Shown here: positions 20,443-32,091 of the stretch, piece by piece
Numbering within the stretch: position 1 is the first letter of the stretch
Layout of the letters: each line of letters begins with the position of its first letter
Assembly: GCA_033064195.1 (NCBI GenBank)
Contig: JARBJD010000298.1
Coordinates: forward strand, 27,357 to 91,356
From: Blattamonas nauphoetae
Taxonomy: Eukaryota; Preaxostyla; Oxymonadida
DNA length: 64,000 nt
Direction of reading: 5' to 3'
Notes under the pieces: generated by a model
Seen by the model: the letters and a program-made list of their open reading frames with translations, nothing else
Database searches by the model: none
What the model was told of the DNA's origin: nothing
Translations under genes and position numbers: made by a program

Positions 20443-23400
20443 ATGGCACCAGTGATTCAGGAACTAATGCAAAGACAGAATAACCAACCTATTAATGCAC
20501 AACAAATTGATGCAAATGCTCAGCAGAAAAGAAACACAATGGAGAATCAAATGAGACTGAACCAAGAGATCAGACAACGACGAATTGTACAACCAAATCA
20601 ACAAGTCATTGAGCACGATCAAGAACAGAGAAGACAACGAAGAAGACACCAGCAGAATCTCAATCAAGAAATCCGAGAATATGAACAACGAACGAGATAT
20701 CAACAGATGTTAGCTCACTTTGAAGAACGAAGACGGAGATTTCTGAATTTGTATCAAGTCCCAATAGAAGAAGATATTGTACTTCCTCAGCTGCCACAAA
20801 CACAATTGAATGCTCTGATGTTGAGAGATGTCGATAATGTTCGAGCATTTGCTGCTGCATTGGAAAATGTGAGGGCGAATTTGGCTCCAGCAGGATACAT
20901 CGCTGATCAACAATATCGAGACGCTAATGGTCCAGTACAATTGTATTTTCGTAATAATATCGCATCGTTTGAAGACATTGAAGCACGACTCAGAGAAGTA
21001 TTCACTGCAGAGAATTTCCCATTTAAGATCTCTTTTGACTTTGCCATTCTGAATTCTGTAACAGATCAAAATGGAAACACCACATATGAAGAGAATACAC
21101 CATTCTATCAGAACTCAATGAAAACATCTCCAATTACAGTCCAAAATCCTCAAGACATTGATGCAGTCATAAACGCAATGAAATCAAGAATCAGAGACAG
21201 TTTTGAAGTCACAGTGATTGATACCAAAAGAGTGCCATGTGCCATTTATGGAGCTGCATTTTATGTGTACCGATTGAGAAATGGTGGAGCTTGTGTTCCA
21301 GGATTGAAAGAACATATTGCCCTTCAGACAGTGTTTTATGTTGATTGTAAATATAACATTTGCATCTTCACAGCTCTGACTTATCTCACTCATGGAAAAG
21401 AAGCTGATGGAAAGAAAATCTGTCGAGACTCAAGAATTAAGATCGCAAAGCATCATTTCACTTCATTCTATCATTTCTCAGACCTCACTAGTCCAGCATT
21501 AGTGAAAATTCTCAAAGAATATCCTGGATTCAACATCTCAACAGAAATAGACCGATTTGTAGAACACTTCAATGTGAACGTACATATTTATGAAGCAATT
21601 GAAAAAGACAATGGAGGTTCTTGGATTTATACTCTTTCTCAGTCATTTCTCTCACCATTGGAGAACGCTAGAGACTTGAATTTATTGATGATTATTCTCG
21701 AATCGGATGCACATCTGATGTTCGTTTCTGATCCACAAAAGCTGACGAAATTGATGATTTGTCCACACTGCAAAGACTATTGCCGTCCCTATAATTCAAG
21801 AGGCGCAGGTACCAGAGACTTTGACAATCACGTGAAGAAATGTCTTGAACAGGGTATCAAAAATGAAGAACGATCAGTGGACTTAGACAATGCTTCAGCA
21901 CCAATACTAACTGCATTTATTGACAATCCAACAATGACTTATCTATTGTCTCGAGGAAGAATGAATGAATACAAATACACAGATCAGTTCTTGACCTTCG
22001 ATATTGAAACAATCATTGGCGAATTCTCAATGGATCTTCCTCAATCTGAAAACACACAAGAGAAGAGTACCGTTCTGAACAAACATCATCTATACTCATT
22101 GGCCTTTTCTTCTTCACTTCCAAATTCACAAACAAGGAAAAATGTAAATAGACTCGAATGTTTATATGACAATAGTGGTCGAAAATCAGTGTATCTTGAC
22201 AAGAGTTTCGAATCAATGAAAGACAAAGAAGAAGAATGGATCAGAATGTGTCTCAAAGCTGGATTAATCGATGCTGATCTTTCAAAAGAGAAGATCCAAA
22301 AGCAAGCACACAATATTGGCTTTATACATTTCATCATAAATGATATGTTCAAAGAAGCACTGAGAATCCAAGACTATCAACAGTACTCAGATCCAGAAAT
22401 ACCATCAAATAAGAATGTCACAGTAATGGGTTGGAATAGTGCGAACTTCGATCTTCCTGTAATCATGAATGCACTGCATTTCACGCAACGGAGCATCTAT
22501 GAACCACCACTCGGATCTGCAAAGTGTCCTAAACAGCTCGTGGTTCGTCATAAGAAACTCCAGGTGTCATTGAGATTCCTTGATGCAATGAATTTTGTAT
22601 CTCCACAGTCATTGAAATCATTTGTGCAGGACTTTGGTGATGGTACTGATTCAAAAGGCATATTTCCATACGAAGCAATCAATATCACTAATGTTGAAGA
22701 AGAACTGAATAAATCAGAACCGTTTCCAGAAGAAGTGTTCTATTCACGTGTGAAAAATGAATCGTTGTTGAAAGATCTTTCGTATTCTGACTTTGTTGAA
22801 GATGCCAAGAGATTTAGTACAAGAAGAGAATATCTGAAGAACTATAACATCAATGATACGCTAATCATGATTGATCCAAAACAGAAATTGATTCAATGGT
22901 TTGCAGCAGGGACAGTCGATATGTTGCAGTTTGTTTCATGTCCAGCAGCAGCAGTGAATTTGAGAAATATGTCGACATACTTTCCGTCACTCTACTCTGA
23001 TTCACCACCATATTCTGACTTCGATATCAATGCCACTTATGTCGTCAAAACCAATGAGAAAGCTTATGATTTGACACCAGCGAAATGGAAGTATATGGTA
23101 AAGAATTATGAGTACCAAGATGAGAGAGCTGATCGTGATTCATCTCAAAATGTGAATGACAATGACTTTGAATGGATGACTGAATTGATCAAGAAAGGAT
23201 GTGCCATTTGTGGAGCTTCATTTACGTTTCAGAATCAACCAACACTTGATCGAATTGACTGCTCATTATCTCACACAAAAGAGAATTGTCAACCATGCTG
23301 TGTGTACTGTAATGTTGTTAAATCCAATCGAGATGAACACCTGACGAAACTCAAGATTAAACTGCGCCAATATGCTCAAATCCACAAGCTTCAAATGACA

Positions 23401-24773
23401 TTAACGGATGAACGAGTGTATAAGCTATTAAGGAGCGGAATCACTGGTGGTTTGTCTAATGTAATGCACAGATTGAATCGATCAGGAATTGACACCATTC
23501 ATCGTTTTGAATACGATAGCGAAAATACAAAAGTGATTGACACAGATACTGGAAATGTAATGACTCACATCCTCTGTCTTGACAATAATTCTCTCTATCC
23601 AAGTGTTTCTGCATCAGTTCCACACAAGGCTGTTAAGTATACAAACAACAGAATGTATATGCCAGGAAGCGTCAAATTCTACACAACAAAGAAGGAAGTA
23701 ATGTTGAAAATCATCAAAGAAAGGAAAGATCTGTTCGCTGTCAAAGTGAAAGGACACATTCGAGAGGACAGAATCAATGATTTCATCAATATGCCTCCAA
23801 TCGTTCAGACAATCAATATCAGACCAGATCAGATGTGCTCAGATGATACTCTTGAAGCAATGAGGAATTGTGGAGTTCCAGAAGGTAAATCAGAGAAGAA
23901 AGTCACACAACTGTTGTCCACTTTTGGTGAGTATAGAGTCTTCAATTCATACTATTTGTGGTTCCTTCTTGATGATTGTGCTTTTGAAATCGATGATGTG
24001 TCTGAAATGGCTGTCTTTGAGAAGAATGCTGCATTCAATGGATTCATTACATCAATGATTCAACGTCGAATTGCTGCAATCGAGGCTGGCAACACTGGGA
24101 TGGAAAAGTTCTGTAGACTAATCCTTAATTCATGCTACGGTTATGATTCACTCAATACTGAGAAATACAAAAGATCATATTTGTTAAATCGAGAACAGAC
24201 ATTTCTGAAGCACTTGTATCCAGATTTTCTGTCGACAGATCAGATTGGGAAAGATTTGTATTTAGTCGATGTGAAACCCAAGAAATTCAAATGCAAAACT
24301 GCACTTCAATCAGCGTTCTTTACACTTGAGAATGCCAAGTATTGGTACTTCAATTTCTACTACAACTTCCTTACTAAGTGTTGTGATGAACAGAAGTTTC
24401 ATTTCATCTATTGTGACACAGATTCGTTGTCAATCGCTATTGCAGGTGTTCAAATTAAAGACTGTCATCAAGGTTTATCAGCTATTGTCTCAGATCAGCA
24501 GTTCTACGATAAGAATGTGTTTCAATGGTTGTCAAATCCAAAGTGTGGAATCAAATCAAGGAAGAAACTTCTGGGATTGTCAGTGGAGAAAGAAGGTGAT
24601 TTCATGATTGCTCTGTCACCAAAGTGCTTCTATGTCAGTGAGAAAAATACACCAGTGCACAAAGCCATCAAAGGAATCTCACTAGCCCGGAATTCACATC
24701 TGGATCAATCACAATTCATCAAAGCAAATGAGACAAAACAACCGATTGAAGGAGAGAATGTTAACTTTCAAAT
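20443..24773 (+). CDS. Protein-primed family-B DNA polymerase of element B (end disrupted by T1)
   Basis: This is a divergent relative of the A/C/E2 polymerases with the same architecture. It has a long Gln/Arg-rich helical N-terminus; an OTU-like segment near residue 300 (DCKYNICIFTALTYL) with a later DAHLMFV; a zinc finger CPHC...H...C near 438; Exo I FDIET near 518; Exo II GWNSANFD near 663; Exo III YNIND near 800; an HNH-type module near 919-958 (CAIC, LDRID, CVYCN); motif A NNSLYPS near 1045; motif B NSCYGYD near 1225; and motif C YCDTDS near 1322. The frame is open for about 60 codons upstream of 20443 without a clear ATG, so the true start is uncertain. The 3' end meets DNA transposon T1 at 24774; residues beyond that point in the open frame are transposon DNA. 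Confidence 0.9.
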
Positions 24774-27700
24774 GGGTGTTTTTTTTCGAGACTCGACTCC
24801 TCCTTTTTTTGACAGATTCCTGATTGTCCCACATTCATCAAGCAGGAACTTGGGGGAAAAGTTTAGTTTTTCATTGGTTCTGGTCGCTGGATGTCAACTT
24901 GTTTTGATATGGGTTGATCACCAGGCTTCTGATTTGATCCCAGTGATCCCAGTCGGATCTGATCCCACTAAATACCTACAATACCATTTCGTTTCTTTCA
25001 TTTCAAAAAAGTCTTCTTATATATGATATTTGAATGGAAAAAAAAGTAAAAAGGAAAATGGTCACTTCATAGATCATGAAAATGCAAACTTTGGGTGCTG
25101 CTGTTTCAGTTTGTTCTACAACAATAATTATAAAAACAAGTCGATAATGCGTTATTATGTCTTCTTTGATGGTTTTTTCTCACTGACTAAAGTCAATGAA
25201 GGGAATACATCGAAAAAAGAAGTGTTGGTGATTGTAATCGTGCGTGTTTTTGGGAAATAAGAGCTGTCTGAAATATTGAAGAGCATTATGTGAAAACAAG
25301 AAGTGAATTGAACATGATTAATGAAGTGATAATGAGAAAATCTCAAAGGAAAAGAGTTGAAATTTGATCTCAGTCCAAATTTAGGCACTGACATCAATTG
25401 ATCCCAGTTTTACCTATTTTGATGGGACTACTCAGATGCCTGTTGATCACTCATTTTGTTGACAAATGATCCACAAACGTGTTTTGTGTCAACGAAGAGG
25501 GAACTGGTGACAGGCAAAAGTGAAATGTGGTTATTAGAAGTGAGTAAAATGAAAAACTACACTGTCCAGGCAACTGAAACTTGAAGTCAATTCGAGGGAT
25601 CGTGGCTGTGTCTGCGCCTGTAATGGTCATTGAGGATGGGAGATAAACGACTATCACAGTGAATCCAGAGATGTCGCCCCTCTAGTTCTTTGCTTTTCAC
25701 ACCGATCGTCATGGCGTGGACCTCGATCCGCATCCAGCTGTGTCTGTCTTTGTCTCATCAACATAAAGCTGACATTGAACTGTCAGACATTTGGGGATGC
25801 CATATTCCAGAGGGACGTAGGCAGAACGTCTGTAGCCGCAACTAAATCTCCCGTTGTCCGTCGTATCGTCTTTACAACCTGTGATGAGCTTGGCCCGCGT
25901 GAGAGCTTCATTAGTCACCACCAGTGTTTCCTGAGAAGGTGAGAGTCTTCAGATTGTAGTTTCACGCATCCGAGCTCGCTCAATGAAGGATACAGTGATT
26001 GAGTAATACCATAGTGCAGTTCACACGAATTTGCGACGAAGTGTCTGAAATGTGTTGTCAAAGATGCTTGTTTGACAGTCATTTCCTTCAGAGCCTCTCT
26101 CCGACATAGCTACACTATCCCTGCAGCCACCTCTCTCGGACAGCTCTCAAACCGACACGTGCAGTGAGAGGATGCTGTCCGACCTCCTTTTGAGTGTCCT
26201 GATCTGGCTGTCAGTTGAAGAGGAGTATACCCGTCTTTGCTGACTCATGTTTCAGCTGAATAACATCCATATTAATGAATCAGCAATCAACATGGACACT
26301 TGACGGCATCCTAAGGCGTGTCGAGATGCAGAGTAGAAACGACATGACGAAGAAAGAGGGGAGCCGAATGTGGGGCGGGCAATGACAGTTCGGTAGTGTA
26401 TATCCGTCAGCATGAGCGACGTCTGATTCTTCGTCTGGCGTGTAGTTCGGAACGAGAAGGATCCTCTCTGAATCCCTCACAAGCTCAACTAGCATCCGAA
26501 GTGTCTTGATCGACCCGCCCAGAACGCGTCACTTGTTCAGCACGTTCTTATCCAAGCTGGCCCACACACTCTGCATCAACAGGCACACACTCGCACGGAG
26601 CTGGCACACATCTTCAGAGCGGCGTGTTTGCTTCTCCAGCTGCGTCTGAAGTGTTCGCAATCAGCTGCAGCAGCTCCATTATGCGGATCACGACTTGCGC
26701 CATCTTTCAGTTCTTTCGCACTGCAATCAGTTCCTTCAATCCTCTGTGCGTGTTCGTCTCGAGCACACCCGCATCGATCTCTGTGGCTGCTTCGCACGTT
26801 TCAGACTCTTGCGCTTCTTATGTCCCTCGCACAACAATATAAGATGGATGCTGTCGAAGATGACGACCAATCCGTCGCAGAACTTGGTGATGGTGAAGAT
26901 GGAAGGATACGGAAATACTTGCAGCTTGTGTGATTTGTCTAGGCAGAGCATCGCATTTCCACAGTACGGGGCGAGGGAATTGATGATGAACTACCGAAGG
27001 AGAGACCCCACATCGGATCCCGTCTTCTGTCTTTTTTTCTTCTGATCTGTCGAGCTCTGCTGCTTCTGTGGACGAGGAATCATGTTTGGTGCATTTGCCG
27101 ATCCTCTGGCCAGGGACTGCTGTTGGAGGAGAGACTTCCCAGGCATCATCCCCGAATGAGGCGAGACACCTTCAACCATTCCGTACTGCCCGGTCTGTGA
27201 AGGAGGAGGCCTTGAAGGTCGGTCTGTTGTTGGCTGTGGTGGCTGTGTCCGTGGCTTGACGACATCTGGCTGCGTCCCATCTGCGGGAAGGACTGCCGGT
27301 TGGGGTTGGCAGAGAGTCTGATTGCGTCGAGCTGGGGTTGGTCGAGTGGAGGCTGTTGTGGGGCGCCTCGCTCTCGTTTGGAGTGTGTGTTGTCCAGCTG
27401 GATGTACTGTGATTCATGCTGAGGGATGGGCGGGATGTCCTCGATGGTCTGGGATGTCTTTGCTTTCTTCATCGAATACGTCGGCACGTTCCTCGCCGAC
27501 GGACAGAACATCTTTTTTCGTGACGTCCAGTCCGCCCCCCCTCCAACACCTACAGAACAGGCTCCGACTACATCGCTCGCATCCGGCCTACGTGCGCGCT
27601 GTGGTCGGTGGGAGGTGTGCTCGACGAGGAGCCGATGGGCGAGACTGGCGGCTGGGTCTTCTCGGGCACTTCGGGCGTCCACAGCTCGTCGGAGGAGCCG

Positions 27701-30295
27701 TGATGGGTTTTGGAGGTGTGGTGGGGAAAAGTGTGGAGGAGTGAGTGCAGCTTTGATTTGTGGTAGACACAGCGATGAGATGAAAAGAAATGCAGGATCG
27801 AATCAAAACTGACGTTGGTGTGCTGACACGAGAAATGAGGAGCCGAACGACTTTTGAACAGTCCATCCATGCCATCGTCCGAAGAGAAGAGGCCAGAATC
27901 CTCAGACGACGTGCGCGGGACGTTCGGAAGTGACTCCGACTGCTCGAGCTGTCTGTTCGGGTTGAGAAGGAAGAGTGCGCGCTGTGAGTAAGTTGGCTGC
28001 ATAAAGGCCGAACCGATCCGCGACGGGTGCGGAACGACGTCGGCTCGTTTGACGTATTCCGTTGATGGTCGCTTCCGTGGAGTGGCGAGTCTGTCGTGGA
28101 GTTTGCTGGTGTGGCTGAGAATGTCGAAGAAATGTCGCCAGACGAACCGTTGTGGATCTTCTCTCCGGTTTCTTGGCTGGCGGTGAGCTGTTGGGAGGTG
28201 AACGAGGCGTGCGCGAGGTTGGACGAGGCTTCGATGCGCTTGTTTGCGGAGGGGGGAGGCGGTGAGAGAGGCTCCGGTGTTTGGAGTGTGTTGCTGTCCA
28301 TTGTGTGTTTCGAGTGGAGTCTGTTTGTTGATTCAAATCCTTTCTCTTTCCTCTCCACGTGTGTTGTGCTTCTGCTCAGCGTGTTGTGCGACTCGTTGCG
28401 TGGGGAGAGCTTCTGCCCTCCTTCCATGATCCCCTCCGTCTGCGCGATCAAACCCATCGAATGCAGACTCCCAGTGTCGGTTAAGAAAGACGAAAGCGTG
28501 ATTTCCGAATCTGCTCTGCTCATGGTCAGTGTTGTGATCGAACAATTTGTGGGAAAGAGAGCGAGTGTCGGTTGTGGTGTGGATGGATTGCCTGGAAACC
28601 AACGAGAACGACGTAAAAGTTGATCACTGCGAGAGAGATTCGGTCGTCTCGTTGAGATTGTTCAAAGAAAGATATTTGTCGGTGTCTGGGTGGTGGGTGT
28701 TGGTGCGTGTGGAGTGGACGAGGTTCATGAAGGGGTTTGTGGCGAGTGGGGAGAAGGTGGGGGTTGGGGTGGGTGTGCCGGAGTTTGCGGTGAAGTTGTG
28801 TTGGAGAAGGGGAGACAGCTGCTCTGTGGGGCTTCCTTTCGACATGTTGAACAGAAGAGGTGAGCAATTGTTGTGGAGCTGGGAAGGAATTTGTTGAGGG
28901 GCTGTTTGTGTCGGATAATCCATTCTGAACTGCAAGGGCGAGGAATTGGAATGTTTGTGGATGCGAACTGAAGGGGGAACGTGAGATTGGACGGGTGATA
29001 CTGTTTCTACGGTCTGCGGTGGTACTTGCTGATTCTACTGAGCTTTCTTCTTTTCATGTCGCTCTTTGTCAAATGGTTTGATTTCCGGTTGCGTGAATCG
29101 TGAAGAACGCGATGTTTTGTGCTCGTCGGACGGTTTTTTCGCAGACTTGATTTCCTGTTGTTCTTTGTTCTGTTTACTTCGAGTGCGTTGTTCATCTCGT
29201 TGTTTTTTTGTCAGATTGTTTGTTTGTTCCTGATTCTGCTCCTTTTCCTTCTGAGCATCTCGTTCCCAAGCGAAGAAGTCGATGGGTGGGTTTCCTGTTG
29301 TATGGCGTGACTTCAGATCGTTTCATGGAAGCTTACCAATTAAGAACTCATATAAGCAATACAACACCGATCAAAGATCGTCAACTCGAACGAGATCCTT
29401 AAAGTGATGCGCTCGGAGCGAGGCATTTCTTACTGTTCCTCTGAAACCGACATGACTGCGTTTGGGGTATTCTTCGCCGTTTCCTGTGTGTGTTCTTTTC
29501 GCAAGACCGAAATCAATAAGATTAATCCTGTTCAGATCATGAGAACCTCGGCCAATGATAAAGTTACTCTGATAAAAGCAAAGGGAGGGTGACGAAAGAT
29601 CGAGTCACACTGGTAAGATGTTACTGGCACAATAGGAGTACAATCACGGATATTGGAGTGAAGGAGCTTGCGCGACTACAGATGATCAGTGAGATCTGCT
29701 TGGAGTGTTCAGTTGAGAAAATGAACGATGATTTTTGACGTGGAAGGGTGATTATGACCTTAATGATGAATGGAAGTCAATTAAGAGAATAGAAACAATG
29801 ACGAAGAAGGAAAATATGAAATTTTGAAGATATTGGGAGCCAATATATGACTCGGTCATTGAATAAACGAAATGATCAGAAGACGATTCACAGGTCGGGC
29901 ATACCTCGACATTCAAATGTGTTCGCTCTTATATGAGTGAAAGTTCATTGTCTCAATTCTTTCAGTTCATTCCGTGAGCCAAAATGGACGATATTGTCGG
30001 GTTCTGGACGATTGAGGGAGAGTGTCCTGATTGACAGCGGATTGAGGTGATAATCTGTGAAAGGAATCAACTGATGAGAACAACACACAGGAACAGTCAT
30101 GGATAAGAGGATGAAAAAGAAAAAGAGAGTGTCTTTCATGATTGTGTGATTTTTGAGTTGGATTGTGGGTTCGATCTAGGATGTCTGGTGGATACGCATT
30201 TTCAGACTTTTTCCCCCAAAAAAAGTCTTAGATAGAGTGAAATAGATTGATTGAACGAAAAAAATGGAGGAGTCGAGTCTCGAAAAATGGACCCC
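24774..30295. mobile_element. T1: 5.5 kb DNA transposon with host-like cargo
   Basis: The ends form an imperfect inverted repeat: left GGGTG then T-run then CGAGACTCGACTCCTCC, right (reverse complement) GGGGTCCATTTTT then the same 17 bases. Both stretches before CGAG are 13 bases long. AAAT flanks both sides (24770-24773 and 30296-30299), a likely 4-bp target duplication. The inside is visibly GC-richer than the element around it and holds decayed, host-like reading frames on the minus strand. I recognise no transposase, so it may be non-autonomous or carry an unrecognised one. GATCYCAGT-type motifs recur near the left end (24930-24970, 25365-25420). It lies at the 3' end of B's pPolB. Confidence 0.78.
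26580..29310 (-). pseudogene. Host-like, low-complexity coding region inside T1
   Basis: Reading leftward, one frame from about 29310 to 28624 gives a charged, Gln-rich segment (KEKEQNQEQ, KQRDEQRTRSKQNKEQQ) passing into a Ser/Thr/Pro/Gln-rich stretch. It contains one in-frame TAG at 29035-29037. Further left, protein-like Ser/Pro-rich segments continue in changing frames to about 26580, including KSLLQQQSLARGSANAPNMI, a TAG at 26991-26993, then a hydrophobic stretch (CDGLVVIFDSIHLILLCEGH) and a helical part. The frame changes may be introns, decay or sequence errors. I cannot name the gene. It probably derives from a host gene captured by T1, or is T1's own gene. Confidence 0.45.
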
Positions 30296-30299
30296 AAAT

Positions 30300-32091
30300 T
30301 CACAAGTGTCTCAGACATTAGTGATTATAAACAATTCAACAATAATCTCAGCTTCTCTTCTTTTCTTTATTTTTGATAAATCCAAGGATAATGAAGTTCA
30401 TTAATGACTTCGTCAATGGTGCACTCTTTCATTCACAATACTCAATCCGATAACCCAGTGACAGCACCCAGTGACACCTCAGTGGCTCGAGGAATTACTG
30501 CTTATTCATCAATCAGGAAATGTCAATGTGTCAATGGGTCTTTGGGATTTTTATTTTGGATTTCATTTTTGAAAAGTCCACGTACGATCATTTTTGGGCT
30601 AACTTTTTCCGAGACGATTGACGGAGCTCATTAGTGCTTAGAATTAATATCTCTTCATTTATGCTATTCATGTCAATATGTCAATGAGTATAATCAAAAA
30701 AGTTGTTCCATCATTTTCAATTTCCAATTATTTCATCATCAAATGTAATATATCAGCTGTGAGCAATGTTCAAAAGCACCTTCACAATAATGAATATATA
30801 CATTCCTTCTCAATCTCTGTCAATCTGTCAATAGGAAATATCAAGAAAATTGTTCCATTAAAGTCAAATTCCAATTATTTAGTGAAGAATGTAATAGATC
30901 ATCAGTGAGCCAACAGTAGAGCATATCAATGAATGATAAGGTCAATATTCCGTCTCACTTCTGTCAATCTGTCAATGGGAAATATCAAGAAAATTGTTCC
31001 ATTAAAATCCAAATCCACAAAAGATTCTCTCAATGTAAATCCTCGCCAACAGCTAGAAAATCATTAATGACATCAAATTATGAAATATCATCGAAAAAAT
31101 CACTTACATTGAGGTTCTCAGCAACTTTGAAAAATCACTAATTTTGACCACAATTTTGCCTTAGATCACCCATAACTCCTCACAGAGATGTCAGATTCCA
31201 ATAATTCTTGCACCAATGAATTCAGAAGATCAATATTGACTTTATCAGAACGAATGAAGACGATCTGGAACACTTCACTTTTTTCGAACTTCTCAGGTCC
31301 ATAACCTAGAATGCAAAAATGACAGAATTACAATGCCCAAGAAAAGAAGAAACAATCATTTATTTGTAATATACCATCAATGATAAACACTTATTTCCGG
31401 GAGACAGACGCGTTGGAGCAGTATTAAAGAATCGAAAAATTAAGCTTAATTCCAAAGTACTTTTCCAATTTTTTAATTTCTGTATATAGGGAGCTCCAAA
31501 AATGTCAAAAACGACCATTGCCCAGAAAAACCTATAAACGTTAGTGATGCATGGGGGTAGTGTCTACATCCTCCAGGTGCATTCTGAAGGGTCCTGCTCA
31601 CTCGTAGAACTCTGGAGATAATGATTAAGGCATCAATGTTTTGAACTAATGTCAATCGTCTCGGAGAATCATTGCGGAAAAAAGATCGTACGTGGACTTT
31701 TCAAAATGAAATCCAAAATAAAAATCCCAATTACCCAGTGACACAGTGACATTTCCTGATTGATGAATAAGCACGATATCCTCGAGCCAGTGGGGTGTCA
31801 ATGGGTACTGTCACTGGGTAATAGGACTGATGATTTCAATCGAAATAAGACTCGCACGTGGACTTTTCAAAATGAAATCCAAAATAAAAATCCCAAATAC
31901 CCAGTGACACAGTGACATTTCCTGATCGGAGAATCGGCACTAATTCCTCGCACTAATGAGCTCTGTCAATTGTGTCAGACAATGACTCCATTTTGGACTA
32001 CTGTCAATCGAGAACACACAAAATTATGGGTCTCAGAAAAAATAAACGCAGAACTTTTTTATAAATCGAATTTTTTATCTCCTTAGAAAGA
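30300..32091. repeat. Right inverted arm of B, non-coding block
   Basis: This is the reverse-complement partner of 8741-11232, somewhat shorter. Matching landmarks are the inner boundary (TTCACAAGTGTCTCAGACATT), the TGACA-type motif clusters, the module series near 30660-31060, a near-identical stretch at 31440-31690, and about 1.7 copies of the 165-bp unit near 31690-31960. No gene is seen. It ends at the start of the right-arm primase-helicase. Confidence 0.85.

Noticed and set aside
24774-25026. Apparent C-terminal tail of the B polymerase
   Set aside because: It begins exactly at the T1 inverted-repeat end and has no counterpart in other polymerases.
26576-27812. Several overlapping 70-180-codon frames on both strands in T1
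   Set aside because: In this GC-richer Pro/Ser/Gln-coding stretch all frames tend to stay open. Only the minus-strand reading has protein-like composition, and even that changes frame.
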